A stretch of 64,000 nucleotides of DNA. Source: Pyrenochaeta sp. MPI-SDFR-AT-0127 (lineage: Eukaryota; Ascomycota; Dothideomycetes; Pleosporales; Cucurbitariaceae). Both the position numbers and the translations under genes were made by a program. The DNA lies in assembly GCA_020747015.1 (NCBI GenBank), contig JAGTJM010000057.1, positions 62,001 to 126,000 of the forward strand. Reading direction: 5' to 3'. Numbering within the stretch: position 1 is the first letter of the stretch; the number at the start of each line of letters is the position of its first letter. Below the pieces are notes generated by a model that worked only from the letters and a program-made list of their open reading frames with translations, was not told the origin of the DNA and searched no databases. Of the stretch, positions 35,201 to 44,688 are shown one piece after another.

Positions 35201-38065
35201 ACTAAATATAAAGGATATATTAAGGAAGTCCTTAAAAGATTATAAGTATACGGGCTAGAGCTAAAACCTAAGAAATACGAATTCTATAAGGAAGAAGTTA
35301 AATTCCTAGGATATATAGTCGGAATTAATAGAGTTAGAATTAGCGATATAAAGATATAGACGATACGAGACTAGGAGAACCTAAGATAGTTAAGGATATA
35401 TAATCCTTTTAGGATTCGTAAACTTTAACTAATAGTTTATTAAAGACTTCTTAAAATCGCTATACTACTTATACGACTTAGAAGAAGGAAGAACTATAGA
35501 AATAGGGGAAGGAATAAGATAAAGCCTTTAAGACGCTTAAGGAAGCATGCGTTAAAGAACCCGTACTAATAGTATTTACTAGTAGAAAACCCCTTTAAAT
35601 AGAAATAGACGCCTTAGATTTAGCGATAGGAGTAGTAATACTCTAAGAAAAAGATAGAAATAGCACCTAATAGTATATTACTTAAGAAAGTTCTTATAAG
35701 TAGAAGAACGCTATAATATATACATAAAGAACTATTAGCTATCGTAGACGCACTATAATATTAGCGATACTACGCTAAAGGATATTTAGAGAATACTATC
35801 TTTATAGACTATAAGAACCTAACGTACTTTATAATAATAAAATAGCTTAATAGAAGATAAGTACGATAGTCTAAACTCCTAGGATAGTATAAATTTAGGA
35901 TTATATATACACTAGGAAAGATAATAGTAGAGTAGACGCACTTAGCCGAAGATACGATATAATAGGAAAGAAAACCGAAGTTTATATAGTAATCCTAAAA
36001 GAAAATAAAGATAGATTATTAGGACTATTATAGGAATGCAATATAATTATAAAAATTAGACCTAAGATCTACTAGAACTAAGGAAATAATTATTAATAAT
36101 ACTACGACGACCCTATACACGGTACTAAGGATAGTAAGAACTATTAAACTTATCTAGAGAAATTACTACTTTCTAAATATAAAATAGAAAGTTAAGAATT
36201 ATATTAAGAAATATACGAGTTATTAGAAGAATAAGTATATAACACACGCACTATATAGAGAATTATAACTAATAGAACTACCTAATAAACTATAGGAAGA
36301 TATCTAATAGACTTTATTACGGACTTACTAGAGTCTGCGGACGAAGTAACTAGATATAAGTATAATAGAATCCTTAAGTAGTTTATAGGTTTAGTAAGGG
36401 AGTAGAATTTATACCCTTTAGGAAGAACTTTACAATATAATAACTCGCGTAATAGTTAAGGATTGATATTTAGGACTATAGAATACTAATTAATTATAAG
36501 CGATAGAGATAAGCTATTTATATCTAACTTTCTAGGAAACATTTACGGCATAACTAGGGATTAAGAGAAAGTTATCTACCGCTATTACCTAGAAACTACG
36601 GATAAACAGAATAAATGAATAGAACGCTTAAATAGTACTTAAGGACGTACTATAACTATATAAGATAATTAGGTATCTTACTACCTATAGCGTAAATCGC
36701 TTATAATAATAAGAAATTAGAGATAATAGGCGTAACACTATTTTACGTATACTACGGGAAACACCCTAATCTCTTTAAAAGAAATTTTCCTAATACTAAA
36801 GCTAAAGTAGCTTTAAAGAACGTCTAAGAAATAAAGGATATATACTAGAAAATAAAGGAAAATATAGAAAAAATATAGTACTAATAAATTAAATATATTA
36901 ATAAGAAAAGAAAAATAGCACCTTAGCTAAAAAAGGGGGATAAAGTATATTTACTTATAAAAAACCTTTAAATAAAACGACCTAATAAAGGACTAGACTA
37001 CGTTAAGGTTAGACTATTTTTAATTAAAGACAAAGAGGACTAGTAAATTATACGCTTAATCTACTAAAGACTAAAGATTAAACCTAATTCTACGTTAAAC
37101 TATTAGAACTAGCAGACCCTAACACGCTACTAAGACAATTCTATTATGAACCAAAGAGGAAAACAATTCGAAGTAGAATAAATACTCGACCACTATATTA
37201 AAGGACTAGACCTATAAGATATAATATACCTTATTAAATAGAAAGGATACTAGAATAGAAAATACATAGGAACTACGAGAAAACTATAGGCTATAATATA
37301 AAACTAGAAGCCTACTAGAAACCTATACACTACGAATAGATAATATAGACAAAATAACCACGATAACTACGAAGGGCCTAATAAGCAACACTAGTAAGAT
37401 ATTTTAGACCTAACTAGAGATAAAGCACCTAAGAAGAAGTTAGCGAAGAAAACTAATAGCACTAGAATATAGATATTTCTAGGACAATACCTACGCTACT
37501 AAGATACACCGCGACACTACCCTAGACTCGTCTAAGGAACAGGATCGCCTTCTAAAACACTAGGTATAAAGCACTCTAGTCTAACGTGAAGTACTAGGTA
37601 TTAGACTATCTCTAGTAATAAGACTCCTAATTTATCCATCTACGGCCTCTAGGCCTTAATATCCTCTATATACTATATTAAACTAGATAACTACTCTACC
37701 TACGACGCTATATAATTTCTTTTATTTCGTAAACGATTCTTTTTCGCACGAACGGCTAGAAGGGCGTTAAGCGCTACCTCTTCTACCTTATTAGCCTTAG
37801 CCTCCTAACTCTCCAATCGCGTAATCTCGTTATCCAACTTAGTAAAATTAGGAACTGGCACGTTAACCGGCTTACACTTATAACCCTATTTTAATAATAA
37901 TTCCTTATTCCTTCTTTAACGAGGATATACGACACTCTAGATTCTTCTTCGCGTAATATTTATAAGAAACTATAGCGAGCTAACTAACAGCGTTTATACG
38001 GTTACTAGTGGCGTAATAATATTAGGTACTCTTAGAACTTATTATTAGCTTATAAGGATATAAAG

Positions 38066-38082
38066 GTAAGAAAGGAGGGGGA
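38066..38082 (+). other. Polypurine tract of the Gypsy element
   Basis: Purine run of A and G (GTAAGAAAGGAGGGGGA) immediately before the 3' LTR, the expected plus-strand priming site. Confidence 0.6.
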
Positions 38083-38085
38083 TAG

Positions 38086-38509
38086 TGTTACGAACCTATA
38101 ACGAGGGCTCGGGCGCTTATAAGAAGGATAGTAGAAGGAATACAGGTATTAGCGAGGCCTAGACTTAGGCTAATAATAACGTGTGCCCCGCGAAGTCACG
38201 TAGTCCCAGAGATCCTACGTTACGGGACTAGGGTACTATAGGATACTATAGGATCCTATATAGGACTCTCTAGAATACTATAGGAACTATAGGATTACTT
38301 AAGTATATAGATAAGAATAATGTACCCCTATAGTATATTATAATTAACCTTAAGTTATTATCGAATACTATTATTTAATACTTGGAGCTACTTCAACCAC
38401 TTGTCTATCTCTACTTACTCTAACCAGAAGCTTACTAAGAAAGGTTCCTTAGTGACACCAGCTGCTTTATATTGTAGCCACTCTACTAAGGACACCCTAC
38501 CTTTTAACA
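38086..38509 (+). repeat. 3' LTR of Gypsy element (424 bp)
   Basis: TGTTACGAACCTATAACGAG to CTTTTAACA, followed by ATTAT (38510-38514), the target-site duplicate of 31834-31838. Confidence 0.9.
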
Positions 38510-38514
38510 ATTAT

Positions 38515-38646
38515 TTATATATATAAGGGGTTCTAGAGTCCTAAAGTTATAAAGGTACTAAGGCCTATTTAGTACTTTATAGACTATAGATTATTATATA
38601 ACTTAAGAAATATATAAATATTTATTAGAGGTTAGAAGTACTTAAG
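38515..38646 (+). repeat. Repeat M, copy 1, right part
   Basis: Continues 31625-31838 after the Gypsy insertion. It matches 39020-39146 (TATATATAAGG, GGTACTAAGGCCTA, GAAGTACTTAAGG). Confidence 0.65.
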
Positions 38647-38657
38647 GTAGTAGTAGC

Positions 38658-38816
38658 CTTAAGGGTATATAGGTAACTTAGGGCTAATTAAGAGTTAAGG
38701 TAGTAGGGGTAGGTAGGGGAATAGGAAAGAGGAAGCTATTAAGTTCTATAAGTATACTTAGCTTATTAGTAGAGTCTTAAGAGTAAGATATAGTACTTAG
38801 CTAAGTGTAAAGACCT
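38658..38816 (+). repeat. Inverted repeat R, arm B, part 1
   Basis: Reverse-complement match to the distal part of 24655-25048 (CTTAAGGGTAT..GCAACTTAGGGCTAATT-like start, CTTAGCTAAG end). Broken at 38816 by repeat M copy 2. Confidence 0.7.
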
Positions 38817-39146
38817 TTACTAAGAATTTAGTAAAGGGTAAAGACTTAGTTCTTAGGGATAGAGTAAAGGTAGAGTAGCGTAGAGTAATACTAAGATAGT
38901 AAGAGTACGCTTCTATAAAGAGTATTTAAATAGAGAACTATTCTATTACTTTTACTATTTATAAGAATATTAAGTTAAATATACTAAGCTATAAGGGCCT
39001 CTAGTATAGTATTATATATATATAAGGAGTCTATAAGTCTTAAAGTCTTATAGGTACTAAGACCTATCTAATACCTCGTAGACTTATAGACCTTATTACG
39101 TAACCCTATAGTTATATATTCCTTATTAGAAGTTGGGAGTACTTAA
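38816..39146 (+). repeat. Repeat M, copy 2
   Basis: A complete ~330-bp copy starting TGTAAAGACCTTTACTAA and ending about GGGAGTACTTAAG. Flanking CTAAG/TTAAG may be a 5-bp target duplication altered by RIP. It could be a solo LTR or a MITE; the ends are not diagnostic. Confidence 0.6.
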
Positions 39147-39345
39147 GGCGGCGTGCCCCGCGTCGTATCCTAGGTCGTAATACTAAGTTACTATCCTATA
39201 AGTGCCTAAAAATAGACTAAACTTAATCTACGTAGTTTTCTATTTAGGATTCTTTACTTTTAGGCTATTCTATTATTATATATTAGCTATATATAGAGCT
39301 TATCTTAGGGCCTAAAATAAGTTCTTATAATATTAAAGGTATTCT
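39147..39345 (+). repeat. Inverted repeat R, arm B, part 2
   Basis: Resumes the match to arm A (rc): CTAAAAATAGACTAAACTTA, TTTACTTTTAGGCTATTCTA and ATTAAAGG are shared with rc of 24660-24850. Confidence 0.7.
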
Positions 39346-39732
39346 ATAACATTAAGACGCTAGACTAAATATACTCTACTAAATATTCTAGAGGACCTCC
39401 TTATTAGTATAAGCTAGCTAGTAATAGGAATTAGTATATAACCTACTAGGGTATTCTAATCTACTAGTAACTATATATCTCTAGACACGAGCCTATTAAA
39501 GCGAGAGTTACTAAGCGTTAAGAGTATTATAATAGAATTAAGTAAATAATAGGTAAGGACTATATTAGTAGGGAGGCTGCGTTGCTTATAAGATATGATT
39601 CACATGTAGACTCGACGTGCCTCTTGAATTCTTCTACTGTATGAGCACGTCAGGCTTCCGGGCCACTCCTCAATCTCGTGGTGCTGACGACAAAAGTCTT
39701 GTTCGCTGATCAACGTCGTTGACCAATCACTA

Positions 39733-40278
39733 GTGGCCAGGATTTCCCACAGCTGCAAGCGTAAGGAAGATGAGATTACAAGGCAGGAGAAGGACCTTCA
39801 AATACAGAAGGATCGCGTGGCGAGAGTACTTTGTAATAAGTACAAAAGGCTTCTGCCATCAATCCGTGCCGCTGCCTTAAGGATCCGGAAGAGACATCTC
39901 GCTAGAACGCTAATCTTCGTTACGGAAGGACGTGGTCTACTTGATCCTGACGATTGTTAGCTGCTACAGCAGTTTGTATGGAGAAGCTGACTAAACGGGG
40001 GCCGTTCAGACCACGCTCTGACCTATCTGAGGATATGCTTACTACGGCAGTGCAATAAGGGCTTGTCACGCGTAGTATCGACGATCCTTATAAATTAAAG
40101 GTTACAGCTGCTATTAAGGCAAAAGAACGGGAAGGATACTATAGGAACGCTAACAATCGAGCCCTTGATCAGCTAGATACACAGGCTACGGTTGTCGAAA
40201 GCGAGCTTGATGATATAAGTAACGACAGCGAGGTTGACTTTGAAATTGAAAGTAGCGATGCAGGAGACTCTAGTTGAG
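39733..40278 (+). pseudogene. Unidentified broken ORF with charged helices and acidic tail
   Basis: The first frame (39733-39960) encodes a Lys/Arg/Glu-rich helical stretch (RKEDEITRQEKDLQIQKDRV) and continues past a stop with LLQQFVWRS. A second frame then reads EKLTKRGPFRPRSDLSEDML, one internal stop, YKLKVTAAIKAKEREGYYRN and a strongly acidic end (SELDDISNDSEVDFEIESSD). The pieces look like the C-terminal part of one protein broken by nonsense and frame changes. A transposon origin is plausible from the location beside a repeat block, but I recognise no family. Confidence 0.4.
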
Positions 40279-40372
40279 ATATTATAACAATTTGCGCGAC
40301 ATTAGTACTTTATTTCCTATATAAATTTGTATGAGAGTTGAAGCACCTGCGTCGTGATCGTTGAGCTAGGAG

Positions 40373-40392
40373 GCCCGTGCCTTTGCACGGGC
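40373..40392. repeat. Perfect 8-bp G/C hairpin (possible Helitron 3' end on minus strand)
   Basis: GCCCGTGC-CTTT-GCACGGGC. On the minus strand it is followed after three bases by CTAG, resembling the hairpin-CTRR end of Helitrons. The base after CTAG is C, not the expected T. Confidence 0.35.
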
Positions 40393-40450
40393 TTTTTCTC
40401 TGAGAAAATCACGCAGTGACCGCAAGGGCCGGAGTATAAGCCAAGGATCG

Positions 40451-40684
40451 ATGGTGGTTCTCGCTCCAATATTGCTTCTGTCGGCGGTCTTGGCACTCAG
40501 CTGCACCCCTTTACCGCCTGGTTTACCTGATGATAGACCATCGCACTCTTTAAAACAGAATCCATGTCAAACGTCGAACAACAGTGTCCGAGAAACACAA
40601 AGACTGGAAGACTATTACTACAATACCTTGGGCCTATACATATATAACAGTTTTCCGAATACGAGGTGTACGTATGTAGCCTAG
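40451..40684 (+). CDS. Possible small secreted protein (weak)
   Basis: A 77-codon frame beginning with a hydrophobic stretch resembling a signal peptide (MVVLAPILLLSAVLALSCTP), then a short polar chain with Cys at about residues 18, 38 and 73. No intron, no family. It is 250 nt upstream of the TPR-kinase gene and could be a chance frame. Confidence 0.25.
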   Translation: MVVLAPILLLSAVLALSCTPLPPGLPDDRPSHSLKQNPCQTSNNSVRETQRLEDYYYNTLGLYIYNSFPNTRCTYVA

Positions 40685-40936
40685 CTTTGACATGATTATC
40701 TGACTGAACACAGCCTGAGCAGTCTCATAGAATATGACCATTCTAGAGTGTTATTAAGGTAATTACCTATCATTTATACATGCTCTACAATCTCCTGTAG
40801 GCTCATCCAAAGCTCAGCAGCCGGTGCTACCACAAGTCAGCTTCGCGCGGTTTTGCCATTTTAGCTCCACCGCTAGCCCCACAGACCTATCTACAAGACA
40901 GCATCAAAGGGATATACCTGGGATAAGGATAGCACG

Positions 40937-43456
40937 ATGCTCTCAAGATACAACAATAAGAGTATGGGAAGAAGGGAGTATGAAAGGGGAAATACACTCC
41001 TAGACCAAGGGAATCACAAAGAGGCCAAAGAGCTATTCCAGCGGGCATTCCGTAAACAAGAGAGGGTGCTGGGCAGCGACCATATTGACACGCTCTACAG
41101 CAAGTACATGCTGGGACGCACACTCCAACGCCAAGACATGTATAGTGAAGCAGAAAAGCTGCTCCGGCCAGTAGTACGCAGGCTAGAGAAGAAACTTGGC
41201 GAAGATCATGAAGATACGCTTAAGAGCAAGTATTGGCTAGGGTGTACACTCTATGATCTGAAGGAGCATAAGAAAGCTAAAAAGCTGCTCCAACAAGCAG
41301 CGTGTGGACTGGAGAATCAGCTTGGAGAAGACCATATGGACACAATTAAAAGCAAGTACTGGTTGGGACGTACAGTCTATTTTCTGGAGGAGTACAGTGA
41401 GGCTGAGGAGCCACTTCGACAAGCAGCACAGGGATACGAGAAAAATTATGGCAAAGGCTATACAGATACGCTTAGCAGCAAGTACTGGCTAGGGTGCACA
41501 CTATATAACCAGGGAAAATACTGCGAGGCCAAAGAGGCGCTCCAGCAAGCAGTGCAGGGATACAAGGAGAATTATGGCGAACACCATACGGACACGCTTA
41601 GCTGCAAGTATTGGCTAGGGTGCACATTCTACGACCAGCGAAAATACAGGGAGGCCGAGGAGCTGCTCCAAAGTGCAGTACATGGATATGAGCAGAATTT
41701 GGGCAGAGAGGATCTTGATACACTCTACAGCAAGTATTGGCTAGCACGTTCACTCTACGATCAGGGAGAGTACAGCAAGGCCGAGGAGCTGCTCCAACAA
41801 GTAGTATATGGATATGAGCAGAATTTGGGCAGAGAGAATGTTGATACACTCTACAGCAAGTATTGGCTAGCACGTTCACTCTACGATCAGGGAGAGTACA
41901 GCAAGGCCGAGGAGCTGCTCCAACAAGTAGTACATGGACAGGAGAAGGAGCTTGGCAACGACCATGAAGGCACCCTTGACAGCAGGTACTGGCTAGGACT
42001 CACACTCTACGATCAGAAGAAGTACAGTGAGGCCGAGGGGACGCTCCGACAAGCAGCAGACGGGCGGGAGAGGACAATCGGCAGAGATCATGAAGACACA
42101 CTTGCAACCATACGCTTGCTCCAAGAACTGCAGCTGTATTCCTCTTCATTCTTAGCGACTAATAATACCACTCAGCAGGCCTTAGCTTGTCGACTGAACA
42201 GCTTCTTTTCAGATGGACAGAACAGCCGCGAACCATATACTGACTCTGAGATCAACGAAATATCATCGTTGTTGAAATACTCCCACCCACAATGGAGCAA
42301 CGTGCCCCGGACATATATCATCCTTCGGACTATTAGCCATCTGAACCGCCTTGATGATCTTATCGACGTCGACTTTTCTGATTACTGGTTCCCTGTTACC
42401 GAACGCGGTCTTCCGAGTTGTTTACTTCCAAGTGTCAAAGCGTTATTCGTCAGAGCTCAGAATCTAGTGTTGACAAAATCACTGGATCTAGAAAAAGGTG
42501 CAAAAGGGCACCATTGCTATTACAAGCAGGGCGAATCACCTCCACTTGAGACCAAAGCAATTTTGGGCAGGGGTGGATTTGGACAGGTTGATAGAGTGCT
42601 CAGTTTGATTAGCTTCAAAGAGTACGCAAGGAAGCAGGTGCCTCGAGGTTTAGCCTTTCGGGGTCGACAGAAGGAAGATATAAAGCGGTTCGTCGCTGAG
42701 ATCGAAATTTTAAAACGCCTGAAACATCACCACATTGTGAAGTTTGTCGGCAGCTACACGGATCCTAAGTGCATTAGTTTAATAATGTCCCCCGTTGCCG
42801 AGAAGGACCTAGCCGCCTACTTGAAGCGCGCCAACGATTCTAATCTTCCGGAGCTGCGAACCTTCTTTGGCTGCCTAGCCACAGCACTCGAGTTTCTGCA
42901 TGAGCAGAACGTTCGGCATAAGGACATTAAGCCAAGCAACATTCTCGTAAGCCGTGGGAGAGTCTTGTTTGCGGATTTTGGCCTATCTATCGACTTTACA
43001 GATGCAAACGGCAGTACCACTATGAGCATGGTGAACGGAATGACCCCAAGGTACTGCGCGCCAGAGGTCGCTCTACAAGGGCCTCGAAATACAATGTCTG
43101 ACGTCTGGAGCCTTGGTGCTGTCTTCATGGAGATGATTGTTATTCTTAAAGGCAAGACGGCTCAGTATATGGATGAGTTCTATAAGCAGCATAGGTCGTG
43201 GCAAGCTTTCGTTTGCACAAACCCTACTGCCTTGCTGGACTTTGTTGCAGAACTAGAAAAGACTGGGGAGTTTTCTGACAATATAGCCCTTGGTTGGACC
43301 CAACAAATGCTCTCGCCAAAGCAGCAGTTGCGTCCTACTGCATCCTCACTAGTTACATCTATTACAGCTTCTGATCAGGGGGGTGAAAGCATGAATTTCT
43401 GTGGGATATGCTGTGTTTCTTCTGAAGAAGACTTTTCTGATTGGGAGGACGAGTAA
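40937..43456 (+). CDS. TPR-repeat/protein-kinase fusion, 839 aa (possibly the front of an NLR-like receptor)
   Basis: Single frame; ATG 40937 (a second at 40967 is possible). Residues ~15-390 are a tandem TPR array with an exact 42-aa period: LGxDHxDTLxSKYWLGxTLY units start near 45, 87, 129, 171, 213, 255, 297 and 339, with a partial at 381. After a ~130-aa linker lies a complete kinase domain (~535-805): glycine loop GRGGFGQV 544-551, Lys 566 (YARKQ), HKDIKPSN 661-668 (HRD variant HKD), DFG 680-682, APE 708-710, SDVWSLG. All catalytic residues are present, so it should phosphorylate Ser/Thr. The tail is acidic with FCGICC. The stop TAA overlaps a GTAAGT donor (exon could end 43452), and splicing to 43651 would read into NB-ARC sequence in frame. 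TPR before kinase in one chain is unusual; a role in signalling or non-self recognition is inference. Confidence 0.85.
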   Translation: MLSRYNNKSMGRREYERGNTLLDQGNHKEAKELFQRAFRKQERVLGSDHIDTLYSKYMLGRTLQRQDMYSEAEKLLRPVVRRLEKKLGEDHEDTLKSKYWLGCTLYDLKEHKKAKKLLQQAACGLENQLGEDHMDTIKSKYWLGRTVYFLEEYSEAEEPLRQAAQGYEKNYGKGYTDTLSSKYWLGCTLYNQGKYCEAKEALQQAVQGYKENYGEHHTDTLSCKYWLGCTFYDQRKYREAEELLQSAVHGYEQNLGREDLDTLYSKYWLARSLYDQGEYSKAEELLQQVVYGYEQNLGRENVDTLYSKYWLARSLYDQGEYSKAEELLQQVVHGQEKELGNDHEGTLDSRYWLGLTLYDQKKYSEAEGTLRQAADGRERTIGRDHEDTLATIRLLQELQLYSSSFLATNNTTQQALACRLNSFFSDGQNSREPYTDSEINEISSLLKYSHPQWSNVPRTYIILRTISHLNRLDDLIDVDFSDYWFPVTERGLPSCLLPSVKALFVRAQNLVLTKSLDLEKGAKGHHCYYKQGESPPLETKAILGRGGFGQVDRVLSLISFKEYARKQVPRGLAFRGRQKEDIKRFVAEIEILKRLKHHHIVKFVGSYTDPKCISLIMSPVAEKDLAAYLKRANDSNLPELRTFFGCLATALEFLHEQNVRHKDIKPSNILVSRGRVLFADFGLSIDFTDANGSTTMSMVNGMTPRYCAPEVALQGPRNTMSDVWSLGAVFMEMIVILKGKTAQYMDEFYKQHRSWQAFVCTNPTALLDFVAELEKTGEFSDNIALGWTQQMLSPKQQLRPTASSLVTSITASDQGGESMNFCGICCVSSEEDFSDWEDE

Positions 43457-43650
43457 GTCGCCAATGTGGGATCTTGGACTTCTGACGCTGTTGCCTTATC
43501 CTGGTATGGGAAGGTGTGGGATACAGAAGGCAGAGTGAACGCGGGTACGTAGACTTGATGTAAAGTCAGAAGTAGCAATGACACGAGGTTTGCAGTTCGC
43601 GCCAATGGACCTATTGTCATTGCTATTGAATCGTTTATCGTTCTGTTCAG

Positions 43651-43888
43651 GGTGCCAGAGGTGTCGCACGTCGAGCGCTTCATTGGCCGGGACTAGGAAC
43701 TGGACACGATCCACCAAGAGCTTCTGCATGATAGCTCTCGCAAGACAGTCATCGTGCACGGCCTGGGTGGGATGGGCAAGACTCAGCTCGCATTAGCATA
43801 TGCACAGCGACATAGAGAGGAGTACTCAGCGGTGCTGTGGGTGAACAGCAAGGACGTAGACACGCTAAAGCCCGCTGGAACGGTGTAG
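43651..43888 (+). pseudogene. NB-ARC (NLR/STAND NTPase) fragment with nonsense codon
   Basis: From an acceptor-like CTGTTCAG (43643-43650) the frame reads VPEVSHVERFIGRD-stop (TAG 43694-43696), then [20 protein letters not shown], the P-loop [16 protein letters not shown] (43757 onwards; Walker A codons 43760-43783), and [14 protein letters not shown] before a stop at 43886-43888. FIGRD and the Walker A block are typical of fungal NB-ARC proteins, the ATP-driven switch of NLR receptors. Walker B and everything C-terminal are absent. The TAG replaces a position where Gln (CAG) is usual, a single C-to-T change. It lies 195 nt after the TPR-kinase stop on the same strand and in splice-compatible phase. 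Confidence 0.75.
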
Positions 43889-44688
43889 CTACCGATGACT
43901 GAATATCGACGTTTTCACGAGGCGAGAACCAGATCACGGAGAGACAGTGATCTTTGCGACGGTAGGCGGTGGTTCGAACGACGACATCGTTCTGTTCGTA
44001 GCTGGATTGGTATTTGGTAGCCACTCTCCATTTCTCGGTAGGTGTGTAGACCAGTAGCAGCTTTACTTTCTAAACCAATGTGATTAGCAAACACGAGCTT
44101 GATCTATACAAAAGTCGATAACAGGCTTTGTTGCCTCGGATTCAGTTGAGCATGCTCATTTGAGGTGTCGGAGCTAGCAGAGATCGATGAGCGTCTGATT
44201 TTAAGGTGGTTACGCAAGTGGTGATTGGCGGAAGGCAAGGCAGTGACAAAAGAGCAGTTACCATTATACGAACCGCCTCAATTCTAAAACCACAGGGAGA
44301 ACCATAGCAAAACATTAGACGTTCCAGACATCTCTTCATCGAATTTGGGAGCCTAGAAGCGGCGAAGATAACATCGCAATGATAAGGATCTTACATCCAC
44401 TGCGTGTTTTATCAAAAGAAGCATTATGCAGTTCTGTAATGAACGGCTGGGCCCTAATCACCACATTACTAGTAGTCGCACATGTCGACAGAGTCCGATA
44501 ATGAATGTTAGAGCGATTGAGTCAAGATTACCGAAACAATCTTGAGGAATGGTCAAGCCTAAACAAACCCCAATCGTGTGACTGAAAATGCATTTGTGGA
44601 AACATTCACGCTAAAAGGTAAAGGTGCTGAAAATGCTGCATTGAATAAATACGCTTGGTCTACATGTCTACAAGAATCACGGGTATGC
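43889..44688. other. Intergenic, nothing recognised
   Basis: About 800 nt after the NB-ARC fragment; no continuation of the NLR was found in any frame. Mildly A+T-rich near the Vps9 3' end. Confidence 0.4.

Larger units (their letters stand above)
31839..38509 (+). mobile_element. Ty3/Gypsy LTR retrotransposon, chromovirus type, RIP-dead (6671 bp)
   Basis: Complete LTR-to-LTR element with 5-bp ATTAT duplication. Internal remains follow Gypsy order: a gag-like stretch (YNGDRKILKL, about 32360), a CCHC knuckle with Cys changed to Tyr (YYNYGKEGHLLETI, about 33070), reverse transcriptase (FTALDLRGAYNLIQI about 34970; VYLDDILVYSND at 35162-35197), RNase H (EIDALDLAIGVVIL about 35602), integrase fragments (PNKL-stop-EDI..FITDL about 36285-36335) and a chromodomain (FEVE-stop-ILDHYIKG, YLIK-stop-KGY, about 37167-37260). 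A chromodomain marks chromoviruses, which target heterochromatin. Dozens of TAA/TAG codons make it inactive. Confidence 0.9.
31260..39590. repeat. A+T-rich RIP block 2
   Basis: Composition changes at about 31.26 kb and reverts at about 39.59 kb. The block is again TA-rich with CA/TG depletion and contains nested repeats described separately. 31260-31624 is A+T-rich sequence with no recognisable remnant. Confidence 0.85.

Noticed and set aside
31839..38509. Short ORFs inside the Gypsy element as genes
   Set aside because: All frames are cut by RIP stops every few codons; the readable pieces belong to ancestral gag and pol.
40373..40397. Hairpin plus T5 resembling a bacterial Rho-independent terminator
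   Set aside because: Everything around is eukaryotic (introns, RIP, fungal families), so a bacterial terminator makes no sense. Treated as a possible transposon end instead.
41070..42105. Regularly spaced DNA repeats, CRISPR-like at first sight
   Set aside because: The 126-nt period is in frame and encodes TPR units; there are no spacers.
43453..43650. Firm annotation of the 198-nt intron joining kinase and NB-ARC
   Set aside because: It is longer than the other introns here, and the spliced product soon meets TAG. Kept only as a finding.
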